Assembly (NCBI GenBank): GCA_902778925.1
Contig: CACYZN010000008.1
Coordinates: 49,230-113,229 of the forward strand
Direction: 5' to 3'
Source: an uncultured Bacteroidota bacterium
GTDB taxonomy: Bacteria; Bacteroidota; Bacteroidia; Bacteroidales; P3
Length of the DNA stretch: 64,000 nt
The translations under genes were made by a program, and so were the position numbers. The notes beneath the pieces are model-generated. The model ran no database searches. It was given only the letters and a program-made list of their open reading frames with translations, and had not been told where the DNA came from. Of the stretch, positions 17,030-28,257 are shown piece by piece. Within the stretch, counting starts at the first letter, position 1; each line of letters starts with the position of its first letter.

Positions 17030-19471
17030 ATGGAAAACAACACGCAGCAGAATAATGCAGGTGTAGACAAGCAGGAGCGCTCGATCAACATCCGCGATCT
17101 GGTGTTCATGGTAATCAACAACTGGTACTGGTTTGTGGCATCGGTGGTGGCATGCCTCGTTATCGCGGGCTTTGTCTATAAGGCCCAGCCGAAGACCTAT
17201 ACCGCTACGGGAACCATTCTTGTACGCGACAACAACAACAGCAACAGCTACTCGAGGCGCAATATGGATGCCATATTGAGCAACATGGGTATGGACAACA
17301 GCAATCTCTCGCTCGAGAATGAAATATACATGCTCCGTTCGTCGTCGCTTATGAGCCAGGTTGTGTCGCGGCTTGGATTGCAGTATTATTGCAATCGCAA
17401 CGACGCCTTCCGCAAGGTGACCTATTTCCGCGACGCTCCTATAGCCCTCACCGTCCACGACCTAGTCGAGGACCGTGAACCAGTGATCGGCCTCAAGGTG
17501 AAACCATTGAATAATGGGAAGTATGAATATTCTGCCATTACCCGGTTCAAGGAGAAGTACAAGGGTGAAGCCGCCTTTGGCCAGACCATCAACCTCGACG
17601 ACACCCTTTTCTTCAGCATAGACACCACCCCGTTCTTCAATGCTAAATGCGTTGGTGTGAGGTACAATATCGGCGCCACCCCCGTTTTCCCGACAGCGCG
17701 TGGCATGGTGACCAGACTTGGTGTGAGTCGAGTAAACAAGATGGCCTCCATACTGCAGTTGACGTTCCAGGACGCCAATCTGCGACGTGCCAACCAGATT
17801 ATCGACACCCTGATTGCTGTGTACAATGACGATGCCGTCGAGGATAAGAACAAGGTGGCCCAGAAGACCAATGCCTTTATCAACGAGCGTATCTCGTTGA
17901 TCAGTGGCGAGCTGGACTATGTCGACGCCAAGGTGGAACAACTGAAGAAGCAGTCGCAACTGCCCGATATTACGGGCGCATCGTCGCAAATGATGCAGAC
18001 GGGTACCCGCTACAGTGAGACTGTTACCCAGCTCGAGACCGAGCTGAACCTGGTGCGGATGATGAAGTCGTATGTGGATGATCCGAACAACAAGGGCGAG
18101 ATATTCCCTGCCAACGTGGCAGTGAGCGATGCCGCAGTACAAAACCAGGTCTCTATGTACAACAGTTTGGTCAATCAGCGTAAGCGCCTGGTCGTTACCG
18201 CCGGCGAGAATAACCCGCAGATACGGCAGCTCGACCGGCAAATCGACGATATGTATAGCGCTATTGCCACGGCAGTCGGCAATGTGGTCAATGCGTATGT
18301 AGTGCGCCTGCAGGATGCCCGGAACCAGGAGTCGCGGGTGCGCAACCAGATTGCAGCGTTGCCGACCCAGAACAAGGCCGTCACCGAGGTCGAGCGTCAG
18401 CAGAAAATCAAGGAAGAGCTCTACCTGTACCTGCTCAGCAAACGCGAGGAGACTGCTATGAACCTTGCCATTACGGTGAGCAATGCCAAAGTGGTCGAAC
18501 CTGCTATCACAAGGCCCACCGCACCGCGTCTGATGATGTTCGTGCTTGTTGCATTGGTGTTGGGATTGGCATTGCCGATGGTGGTGATGTTTGCCATCAG
18601 CTTCTTCGATACCAAACTGCGTGCAAAAGGAGATGTCGAGAACCAGACATCGTTGCCGATACTTGGCGAGATACCGTCGAAGCCCGCAGCCCGCGCCAAT
18701 GACGAGATAATAGTAACGGCCAATGGTACCGATGTGGTTACCGAGGCCTTCCGCTTGTTGCACTCCAACATACCGTTCTTCCTCAAGGATGGAGAGAAGG
18801 TAATACAGACCGTGTCGACCGTCCCCGGCGAGGGTAAGTCGTATACGGCAATCAACTTGGCTCTATCGCTGGCCTATACAGGAAAGAAGACCCTCCTGGC
18901 CGACTTCGACCTTCGTAAGCGCTCGCTGTCGAAAACGGTAGATCCGCATAATCGTATGGGTCTGATTCACTACCTTATCGATGCCGAAGACAATTTCGAC
19001 AAGTATATCTCACACAGCGAGACCAGCGAGAACCTTGATTATATTGTTTGCGAGAAGACTCCGCCCAATGCTACACAGCTGCTTATGGGCGAGAAACTGG
19101 ATAAGCTGGTAGCCTATCTGCGTGAGCATTACGATTATATTATCTTCGACTCGACGCCTGCACAGATAGTGGCCGACGCTGCCATTATCAACCGCGTGGC
19201 CGACCTCACGGCCTATGTGATGCGTGTGGGTAAACTGAACAAGGGCTCCCTGCCATTCATCCAAGAGATGTCCGATAAGGGCCGCTTCAAGAATATGGCC
19301 GCTATCCTTACCGACGTACCTCTCATAAAGAAGCGTTATGGCGGCTATGGCTACGGTTACGGCTATGGCTATGGTTACGGCTATGGCTACGGCTATGGTT
19401 ACGGCTATGGCTACGGCTACGGTTATGGCGACGAGAGCGAAGCTTCGCAAGACAAAAAGAACGAAGACTAA
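17030..19471 (+). CDS. Polysaccharide co-polymerase / tyrosine autokinase (Wzc-like)
   Basis: The 813-residue protein has two transmembrane helices (about 28-48 and 502-522) flanking a Wzz-type chain-length domain with coiled coil. A cytoplasmic BY-kinase domain follows, with Walker A PGEGKSYTA, Walker A' LLADFDLRKRSL and Walker B YIIFDSTP. The C-terminus is extraordinary: residues 770-800 contain 15 tyrosines, 14 of them in unbroken Tyr-Gly dipeptides, followed by an acidic tail. BY-kinases autophosphorylate on a C-terminal tyrosine cluster, and cycling of this modification controls polymer length and export. It lies between the Wza-like exporter and rfbA. No separate tyrosine phosphatase gene is visible nearby. 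Confidence 0.93.
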   Translation: MENNTQQNNAGVDKQERSINIRDLVFMVINNWYWFVASVVACLVIAGFVYKAQPKTYTATGTILVRDNNNSNSYSRRNMDAILSNMGMDNSNLSLENEIYMLRSSSLMSQVVSRLGLQYYCNRNDAFRKVTYFRDAPIALTVHDLVEDREPVIGLKVKPLNNGKYEYSAITRFKEKYKGEAAFGQTINLDDTLFFSIDTTPFFNAKCVGVRYNIGATPVFPTARGMVTRLGVSRVNKMASILQLTFQDANLRRANQIIDTLIAVYNDDAVEDKNKVAQKTNAFINERISLISGELDYVDAKVEQLKKQSQLPDITGASSQMMQTGTRYSETVTQLETELNLVRMMKSYVDDPNNKGEIFPANVAVSDAAVQNQVSMYNSLVNQRKRLVVTAGENNPQIRQLDRQIDDMYSAIATAVGNVVNAYVVRLQDARNQESRVRNQIAALPTQNKAVTEVERQQKIKEELYLYLLSKREETAMNLAITVSNAKVVEPAITRPTAPRLMMFVLVALVLGLALPMVVMFAISFFDTKLRAKGDVENQTSLPILGEIPSKPAARANDEIIVTANGTDVVTEAFRLLHSNIPFFLKDGEKVIQTVSTVPGEGKSYTAINLALSLAYTGKKTLLADFDLRKRSLSKTVDPHNRMGLIHYLIDAEDNFDKYISHSETSENLDYIVCEKTPPNATQLLMGEKLDKLVAYLREHYDYIIFDSTPAQIVADAAIINRVADLTAYVMRVGKLNKGSLPFIQEMSDKGRFKNMAAILTDVPLIKKRYGGYGYGYGYGYGYGYGYGYGYGYGYGYGYGDESEASQDKKNED
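19337..19429 (+). repeat. Six-base tandem repeat encoding a Tyr-Gly tract
   Basis: The units are GGCTAT, GGCTAC, GGTTAC and similar, coding alternating Tyr and Gly at the C-terminus of the Wzc-like kinase. Synonymous changes (TAT/TAC, GGC/GGT) break up the DNA repeat. Changes in unit number would stay in frame. Confidence 0.95.
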
Positions 19472-19487
19472 CTGACTAACTAATACA

Positions 19488-20357
19488 ATGAAAGGTATTG
19501 TATTGGCGGGAGGCTCGGGTACGAGACTCTATCCAATAACCAAGGGGGTTAGCAAGCAGTTGCTGCCGATTTACGATAAACCAATGGTTTATTATCCCAT
19601 CAGCGTGCTTATGTTGGCGGGTATAAGGGACATATTGATTATCTCCACCCCATACGATTTGCCTGGTTTTCAGCGTTTGCTCGGCGATGGAAGCGATTTC
19701 GGTGTCCATTTCTCCTACGCCGAACAGCCTTCCCCCGATGGCTTGGCCCAGGCATTTATAATTGGTGAGGATTTTATTGGTGACGATTCTGTGTGTCTTG
19801 TCTTGGGTGACAATATTTTCCATGGCAACGGGTTGAGCCAGATGCTTAGAAAGGCTGTGTACAACGTCGACGTGGAGAAAAAAGCAACGGTTTTCGGCTA
19901 TTGGGTTGCCGATCCCGAACGATATGGTGTGGCAGAGTTTGATGTCGAAGGCCGGGTGTTGAGTATTGAAGAAAAACCCAAGGAGCCCAAAAGCAACTAT
20001 GCTGTTGTAGGTCTTTATTTCTATCCAAACAAAGTTGTGAAGGTGGCCAAGAGTATTAAACCATCTGCTCGTGGTGAGTTGGAGATAACGTCGGTTAATC
20101 AGGCATTCTTGGCTGATGGTGAGCTGAATGTCCAGCTTATGGGTCGTGGTTTTGCGTGGCTCGACACAGGTACTCACGATTCCCTTGCCGAGGCATCGAC
20201 ATTTATAGAGGTTATCGAGAAACGTCAAGGCCTGAAGGTGGCATGCCTGGAGAGCATTGGGTATGAGCAAGGCTGGCTTTCGGCCGACGATATAAGGCGA
20301 GTGGCACAACCAATGGCCAAGAACCAGTATGGCCAGTATCTATTGAATCTAATATGA
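19488..20357 (+). CDS. rfbA: Glucose-1-phosphate thymidylyltransferase RfbA
   Basis: The 289-residue enzyme couples dTTP with glucose 1-phosphate to dTDP-glucose, the first step of dTDP-L-rhamnose synthesis. It shows the nucleotidyltransferase start [44 protein letters not shown] and the C-terminal YGQYLLNL. Length and motifs are those of the long-form RmlA enzymes. Its stop overlaps the start of rfbC by four bases. From here to about 24.4 kb the base composition is visibly richer in A and T than the neighbouring genes. Confidence 0.97.
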   Translation: MKGIVLAGGSGTRLYPITKGVSKQLLPIYDKPMVYYPISVLMLAGIRDILIISTPYDLPGFQRLLGDGSDFGVHFSYAEQPSPDGLAQAFIIGEDFIGDDSVCLVLGDNIFHGNGLSQMLRKAVYNVDVEKKATVFGYWVADPERYGVAEFDVEGRVLSIEEKPKEPKSNYAVVGLYFYPNKVVKVAKSIKPSARGELEITSVNQAFLADGELNVQLMGRGFAWLDTGTHDSLAEASTFIEVIEKRQGLKVACLESIGYEQGWLSADDIRRVAQPMAKNQYGQYLLNLI

Positions 20358-20905
20358 ACATAATAAAAACGGATATAGAAGGTCCCCTTATTGTAGAGCC
20401 ATTGATACATGGTGATGCGCGAGGCTATTTTTTTGAAAGCTTCAATGCACGGGAATTCTACAAGCAGACCGGATACAACACGCAGTTTGTCCAGGATAAT
20501 GAGTCACGTTCGTGCTATGGCGTGGTGCGTGGTCTGCATTTCCAGAAGCCACCCTATGCTCAGGCCAAATTAGTGCGTGTAGTGCAGGGAAAGGTGCTCG
20601 ATGTGGCTGTGGATATACGTAAAGATTCACCTACATACGGAAGATATATTTCGACTTTGCTTTCGGACGAAAACCACAGGCAGTTTTTCATACCGCGTGG
20701 TTTCGCACACGGCTTTGCTGTATTGAGCGGTGTGGCATTGTTCCAGTACAAGTGTGACGAATACTATCATCCAGAGGCAGAAGGAGCCCTTGCATGGGAT
20801 GATGTGCAATTGGCCATAGACTGGAAGGTGCCCTCCGACAAGGTTATCCTTTCTGAAAAAGACAAGCATCATCCATCATTGGCTGATTTCGATTCTCCAT
20901 TTTAA
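20354..20905 (+). CDS. rfbC: dTDP-4-dehydrorhamnose 3,5-epimerase RfbC
   Basis: The 183-residue cupin enzyme makes the third step of dTDP-rhamnose synthesis. Motifs include [33 protein letters not shown] (with the catalytic His) and [14 protein letters not shown]. The length is typical. It is translationally coupled to rfbA (ATGA overlap) and followed by rfbD after four bases. Confidence 0.97.
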   Translation: MNIIKTDIEGPLIVEPLIHGDARGYFFESFNAREFYKQTGYNTQFVQDNESRSCYGVVRGLHFQKPPYAQAKLVRVVQGKVLDVAVDIRKDSPTYGRYISTLLSDENHRQFFIPRGFAHGFAVLSGVALFQYKCDEYYHPEAEGALAWDDVQLAIDWKVPSDKVILSEKDKHHPSLADFDSPF

Positions 20906-20909
20906 GGAT

Positions 20910-23193
<2,284 letters not shown>

Positions 23194-23196
23194 CCC

Positions 23197-24291
23197 ATGC
23201 AGTTCCGCGATCTACATAGACAGTATGAAGCAATGCAGGCCGAGATGGACGAGGCGATGCTCGCCGCTGCTCGTAGCGGAGCATATATTATGGGGCCGCA
23301 GGTGGCTGAACTGGAACAGCAGTTGGCTGAATATGTGGGTGTAAAGCATTGTATCTCTTGTGCTAATGGCACCGACGCCTTGCGCCTTGCTCTGATGGCT
23401 CTCGGCATAGGTCCCGGCGATGCTGTCTTTGTGCCCGACTTCACATTCTTCGCCACTGCCGAGGCGGTGGCCATGGTAGGCGCGACACCGATATTCGTCG
23501 ATGTAGACAAGGCCACATTCAATATGGCACACGAAGACCTGATGGTCAAGTACGATTATGTAGCGTTCCATACACAGCTGCATCCACGTGCCATAATACC
23601 AGTAGACCTTTTTGGCCTTCCTGCCAATTATGAGAAACTGCATTTTGTCGCGGATACCACGGGTATGCTGCTCGTCGAAGATGGTGCCCAAGGTTTCGGT
23701 GGCAGCTTTGGCGGCAAAAAGGCATGCTCGTTCGGCGACATCAGTACTACATCGTTCTTCCCAGCCAAGCCTCTTGGCTGCTACGGCGATGGCGGCGCCC
23801 TGTTCACCGACAGCGATGACTACGCAGCGTTGCTTCGTTCATTCCGAGTCCACGGAAAGGGAATCGACAAATACGACAATGTGCGCCTCGGTCTAAACTC
23901 GCGTCTCGACACACTGCAAGCCGCCGTACTTCAGGTTAAGTTTAAACATTTTGCTGAAGAGATTGAGGCCGTTAATCGCGTAGCCTTGCGATATAACAAC
24001 CTTCTTAAAGGCAAGGTGGATATACCGTTGATACCCGATGACACAATATCATCCTGGGCACAGTACACCATACAGGTGGAAAACCGTGACGAAGTGCAGA
24101 CACGCCTCAAGACTGCTGGAATCCCTTCGATGGTATATTATCCCCGTACAATGAGTCGACAGACAGCATTTGCCCACCTCAACCACCAACCCTGTCCGGT
24201 GGCAGACAAACTGTCGCAAACAGTGCTTTCGCTGCCAATGCATCCTTATATGACAGATGAGGAAATAGAAACCGTAGCTTCACTGATATGA
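23197..24291 (+). CDS. wbpE: DegT/DnrJ/EryC1 aminotransferase, WbpE type
   Basis: The 364-residue PLP enzyme has CISCANGTDALRLALMALGI, the VPDFTFFATAEAVAMVGATP region, LVEDGAQGFGGSFGGKKACS and SFFPAKPLGCYGDGGA, in which the Lys carries the cofactor. It should place an amino group at C3 of the keto-sugar made by WbpB. The stop overlaps a small downstream reading frame (ATGA). Confidence 0.9.
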   Translation: MQFRDLHRQYEAMQAEMDEAMLAAARSGAYIMGPQVAELEQQLAEYVGVKHCISCANGTDALRLALMALGIGPGDAVFVPDFTFFATAEAVAMVGATPIFVDVDKATFNMAHEDLMVKYDYVAFHTQLHPRAIIPVDLFGLPANYEKLHFVADTTGMLLVEDGAQGFGGSFGGKKACSFGDISTTSFFPAKPLGCYGDGGALFTDSDDYAALLRSFRVHGKGIDKYDNVRLGLNSRLDTLQAAVLQVKFKHFAEEIEAVNRVALRYNNLLKGKVDIPLIPDDTISSWAQYTIQVENRDEVQTRLKTAGIPSMVYYPRTMSRQTAFAHLNHQPCPVADKLSQTVLSLPMHPYMTDEEIETVASLI

Positions 24292-24419
24292 TTAAACAGA
24301 GCAATATGAATATTTGTGAGGAATACCTTGACTATAAACAATTGTGGACCTTTGTTGGCTCGGATATCAATATCAGCAATGCTATTGTCAATGCAAAACT
24401 CTATCTAATAGATAAATAG
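24288..24419 (+). CDS. Small reading frame of 43 codons, unrecognised
   Basis: An ATG overlapping the wbpE stop (ATGA) opens a 43-residue frame beginning MIKQSNMNICEEYLDYKQLW and ending NAKLYLIDK. The translational coupling and lack of internal stops make it plausible. Against this, it is very short, has no family I recognise and lies in an A/T-rich stretch. It could be a remnant of a lost sugar gene. It fills the space between wbpE and the dehydratase. Confidence 0.35.
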   Translation: MIKQSNMNICEEYLDYKQLWTFVGSDINISNAIVNAKLYLIDK

Positions 24420-24432
24420 AAATTATAGTACT

Positions 24433-26385
24433 ATGATATCATTTAGGTTATACAAGAAACTGAGTTTTCAGTTGGTAAAGAGATATAGGCACTCCACATT
24501 GTCGCAGTGGATAGTGCTTGCAATCGACACGATACTTTTCACCGTCGCTTTTGTGCTTATGGAAGCATTGCTTACCGGAGGTAGCTTCGGCAACTTGACG
24601 CTTCGAAGTGGTGTCATTGAGTATGTGATAACGCTCATGGTTACCATGCTCTTCTTCTTCTTCACCGGTTCCTACCGAGGCATCATACGTCATGCCGGCA
24701 TGAGCGATATTTTCAAAATTATCGTTGCAACCATAGGACCCATGTTGCTTATATGGGCAGTAAACCTTTTGAACAATCAGTTTACGCCCAAGGTGGTACC
24801 AGCAGAGTATATACTCTCATATCGCGAGTCGGCAACACTTTTTCTACTCCTTAGTATCATGATGATAATCATGCGACTCTTCATGCAGCGTATATATAAC
24901 GATTACTTCCGCCGCCGTCGCCAAACTGTCAATGTGATTATCTATGGAGCTGGAGCAGCTGGTATTATCGCCTACAACGCCCTGCACCAAGACGTCATGC
25001 ACGAGTACCATGTTGTGGCTTTTATCGACGACGATATGTCTAAGGTGAACCAGGAGCTTAACGGTGTTCCTGTGATGCGGGCACGTTCAGTGTTGATTCC
25101 TAAGTTCATACAGAGCAAGGAAATCTCGCAGCTAATCATTGCCATCCCTTCGATACGAACGCTCCACAAGCAGGCTATCACCAACAAGGCCCTTGACCTC
25201 GGCCTCACTGTGAAGGCGGTACCACATATCAGCATGTGGATGAATGGTACCTTCTCGGTCAACCAGATACAGGACATCAAGATTGAAGACCTCCTTGAAC
25301 GCGAAAGCATACGGCTCGACAATGTCAACATTGTGCGCGAGGTCGTCGACAAGGTGGTGCTGGTGACTGGTGCTGCAGGCTCCATTGGTTCCGAGATATG
25401 CCGCCAGTTGATGCAATACAAGCCAAAGAAGGTGGTGATGCTCGACCAGGCCGAAAGCCCAATGTACGACCTGCAGTTTGAGTTGAAGAACACCTACAAA
25501 GACCAGTTGGAACGTATGGAATTCGTCATCGCCAATGTGAAAGACCGGCCCCGAATGGAAGAGGTCTTCGAGGCATTCCACCCCCAGTTGGTCTACCACG
25601 CCGCCGCCTACAAGCATGTGCCATTCATGGAGGAGAACCCCTACGAGGCCGTCTATGTCAATGTATTCGGTACTCGCAATTTGGCCGACCTCAGCATCAA
25701 GTATGGCGTCCAGAAGTTCGTCATGATCAGCACCGACAAGGCTGTCAACCCTACCAATGTGATGGGTGCCACCAAGCGCATGGCCGAGATATACATCCAG
25801 AGCCGTTCCACCGACACCACCCACTTTGTAACCACCCGCTTCGGCAATGTGCTGGGTAGTAATGGCTCGGTGATACCATTGTTCAAGAAGCAGCTTGCTG
25901 CTGGTGGTCCGCTTACGGTGACACACCGCGACATAATACGTTACTTCATGACCATCCCCGAGGCATGCAACTTGGTCCTCGAGGCTGGCGCCATGGGCGA
26001 AGGTGGCGACATCTTCGTGTTCGATATGGGCAAGCCTGTCAAGATATACGACATGGCCAAGAAGATGATACAGCTCAGTGGCCTGCACGGTATTGAGATT
26101 AAGGAAATAGGTCTCCGCCCGGGCGAAAAGCTTTACGAAGAGCTCTTGGCTACCAAGGAGAACACCATACCCACCTACCACCCCAAGATCATGCGTGCCC
26201 AGGTACGTCGCTATTCGCTCGAGGACATCGACCGGGAGTACAACGAACTGTGGGATGTTCTGGAAACCATGGACGATATGAGCATTGTAGGCAAGATGAA
26301 GTCCATAGTGCCCGAGTTCCTTTCGAACAACTCTGTTTACTGCAAATTAGACAAGTCCACCACTTCTCCGGCGGCTGAGCAATGA
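24433..26385 (+). CDS. Membrane nucleotide-sugar 4,6-dehydratase (WbpM/CapD/PglF type)
   Basis: The 650-residue protein has four N-terminal transmembrane helices (first about residues 24-44), a CoA-binding-like Rossmann region (NVIIYGAGAAGIIAYNALHQ) and a C-terminal SDR domain. The SDR motifs are VTGAAGSIGSEICRQL, HAAAYKHVPFMEENPYEAV and MISTDKAVNPTNVMGATKR. This fold dehydrates UDP-GlcNAc to a 4-keto-6-deoxy sugar that feeds O-antigen or glycan synthesis. The internal ISTDKA replaces the usual Tyr-containing motif, as in other WbpM proteins. It closes the sugar-nucleotide block. Confidence 0.92.
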   Translation: MISFRLYKKLSFQLVKRYRHSTLSQWIVLAIDTILFTVAFVLMEALLTGGSFGNLTLRSGVIEYVITLMVTMLFFFFTGSYRGIIRHAGMSDIFKIIVATIGPMLLIWAVNLLNNQFTPKVVPAEYILSYRESATLFLLLSIMMIIMRLFMQRIYNDYFRRRRQTVNVIIYGAGAAGIIAYNALHQDVMHEYHVVAFIDDDMSKVNQELNGVPVMRARSVLIPKFIQSKEISQLIIAIPSIRTLHKQAITNKALDLGLTVKAVPHISMWMNGTFSVNQIQDIKIEDLLERESIRLDNVNIVREVVDKVVLVTGAAGSIGSEICRQLMQYKPKKVVMLDQAESPMYDLQFELKNTYKDQLERMEFVIANVKDRPRMEEVFEAFHPQLVYHAAAYKHVPFMEENPYEAVYVNVFGTRNLADLSIKYGVQKFVMISTDKAVNPTNVMGATKRMAEIYIQSRSTDTTHFVTTRFGNVLGSNGSVIPLFKKQLAAGGPLTVTHRDIIRYFMTIPEACNLVLEAGAMGEGGDIFVFDMGKPVKIYDMAKKMIQLSGLHGIEIKEIGLRPGEKLYEELLATKENTIPTYHPKIMRAQVRRYSLEDIDREYNELWDVLETMDDMSIVGKMKSIVPEFLSNNSVYCKLDKSTTSPAAEQ

Positions 26386-26404
26386 TCACCCCTACCGATG
26401 AGCA

Positions 26405-28219
26405 ATGGTTAGGTCTCGTCTGATAGTTCTGCTACGCCTCTATATCACCCTGCTGCTCATCTTCGCAACGCAGAAGATGGTCTTTATGATCTTCAACGCC
26501 GGCCTGGCCGACGGGGCTCCTTTGGGGCAGTGTCTTTTGTCGGTGTGGCATGGCCTGCGCCTCGACTCGGTGATGTCGTGCTATCTGCTACTGCTGCCTG
26601 CTGTCGCTTTGCTTGTCGGTTGCTTTGTGCCTCGCATGTCGTTTCGTCGCATACTGGCTCCCTACTATGTCGTGGCAGCCATTCTGGTAGCTGTCATATT
26701 TGTGGCCGATACCGTCCTATACCTATTTTGGGGAGCCAAGCTCGATGCCAACGACCTGATGTATGCCGCCAAGCCAAAAGACATGTTGGCCTCGCTGCCC
26801 TGGTGGGCCGTGGTGCTGGGTGTGGCGGTGATTGCTGCCCTCTCGTGGCACTACTACCGCCGTCTGCGCCATGCCACCCCCGCACAGCTGCCACCCCTGC
26901 GCAGTCGCTGGTTGACGTTGCTGGCTCTGCCGGTGGCAGGGTTGCTTTTCCTCGGTATACGTGGCGGCACAAGCGAGTCTACCGCCAACCCGTCGTATGC
27001 CTATTTCTCGTCCTATCCTTTCTGCAACCACGCGGCCCTCAACCCGACCTTCAATATGTTGCACTCGCTCTTCAAGGCCCAGAACCTTGAGACCGAGTTT
27101 GCCTTGCGACCCGACGACGAGGTCGATGCAATGCTGGCCGATGCCTTCCGTCACGACCATAGGGTGGCCGATACCCTGCTGCGCGTGCAACACCCCAACG
27201 TGTTGCTCATTATCTGGGAGAGTGGCGGCAGCGGCATGGTCTGCAACGACTCGGTGGGCCCCTGCCTGAAGGCCATAGCTGCCGAGGGTATCGACTTTAC
27301 CCACTGTTATGCCAACAACTTCCGTACCGACCGAGGCCTCATCTCGGTACTCAATGGTTGGCTCGGCCTGCCCACCACCTCGCTCATGAAGCGCCCCGAC
27401 CTGTGCCGTCGTCTGCCGTCGCTGGCGCAAACCCTACGTGCCAATGGGTATGCCACCTCGTTCACCTATGGCGGCGACATCGACTTCACCAACATGCGTC
27501 TCTATTTCCTTGAGACAGGCTTCGACAGTGTGCGTGGCAGCGCCTACTTCCCTGCTTCGCAGTACACCAGCTCGTGGGGAGTGCCCGACCACTACCTGCT
27601 CGGCCCGTCGCTGCTGCCCTCGCGACGCCCATTCTTTGCAGCTACACTGACCCTAAGTAGCCACGAGCCGTGGGACGTGCCCATGCACCGCCTCGCCGAC
27701 CAGCGCCAGAACGCTTTCGCCTATACCGACTCGTGCATCGGAGCTTTTGTCGATTATCTCCGCACGACCCCCTTGTGGGACAGCCTGCTGGTGGTCATCG
27801 TGCCCGACCACGGTGTATGTTTCGGCGACATACACTCTACTTCAGACCCTCGTGTGGCCCATATACCTCTTGTGTGGACTGGTGGCGCAGTGGCCGCACC
27901 GCGTGTCGTAGAGCGCCACATGGCCCAGAGTGACCTGGCCGCCACCCTGCTGGCGCAGATGGGCATCGACGCCAGCCATTTCGTCTACAGCCGCAATGTG
28001 CTCGCACCCACCTACGACAGTATGCCCCACTTCGCCCTGCACGCCTTCAAGAACGGCTGCAACCTCATCACCCCCGATGGCGTAGCCACCTACGACTGTG
28101 TCGACCGTTCGCTGCAGGGCACTACCGACACCACCGCGACTGCCGCGTCGCAGCAAGCCTTTGTCGAGGCCTTGTTGCAACACCTGTACCGCCGTTCGGC
28201 CCAACTGGCGGCGCGCTAG
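26405..28219 (+). CDS. LTA synthase / sulfatase family membrane enzyme
   Basis: The 604-residue protein has about five N-terminal transmembrane helices and a C-terminal alkaline-phosphatase-superfamily domain outside the membrane. Recognisable sites are HPNVLLIIWESGGSG (metal ligand Glu), NNFRTDRGLISVLNGW (candidate nucleophile Thr) and VIVPDHGVCFGDIHS (Asp and His ligands). Relatives transfer phosphoglycerol or phosphoethanolamine onto glycans or lipids. Position after the polysaccharide genes suggests decoration of surface glycan or lipid A, which is inference. Base composition returns to the G/C-rich norm here. Confidence 0.82.
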   Translation: MVRSRLIVLLRLYITLLLIFATQKMVFMIFNAGLADGAPLGQCLLSVWHGLRLDSVMSCYLLLLPAVALLVGCFVPRMSFRRILAPYYVVAAILVAVIFVADTVLYLFWGAKLDANDLMYAAKPKDMLASLPWWAVVLGVAVIAALSWHYYRRLRHATPAQLPPLRSRWLTLLALPVAGLLFLGIRGGTSESTANPSYAYFSSYPFCNHAALNPTFNMLHSLFKAQNLETEFALRPDDEVDAMLADAFRHDHRVADTLLRVQHPNVLLIIWESGGSGMVCNDSVGPCLKAIAAEGIDFTHCYANNFRTDRGLISVLNGWLGLPTTSLMKRPDLCRRLPSLAQTLRANGYATSFTYGGDIDFTNMRLYFLETGFDSVRGSAYFPASQYTSSWGVPDHYLLGPSLLPSRRPFFAATLTLSSHEPWDVPMHRLADQRQNAFAYTDSCIGAFVDYLRTTPLWDSLLVVIVPDHGVCFGDIHSTSDPRVAHIPLVWTGGAVAAPRVVERHMAQSDLAATLLAQMGIDASHFVYSRNVLAPTYDSMPHFALHAFKNGCNLITPDGVATYDCVDRSLQGTTDTTATAASQQAFVEALLQHLYRRSAQLAAR

Positions 28220-28257
28220 GCTCAATCCCCGTGTAACACCATTTATACCCCGATACT

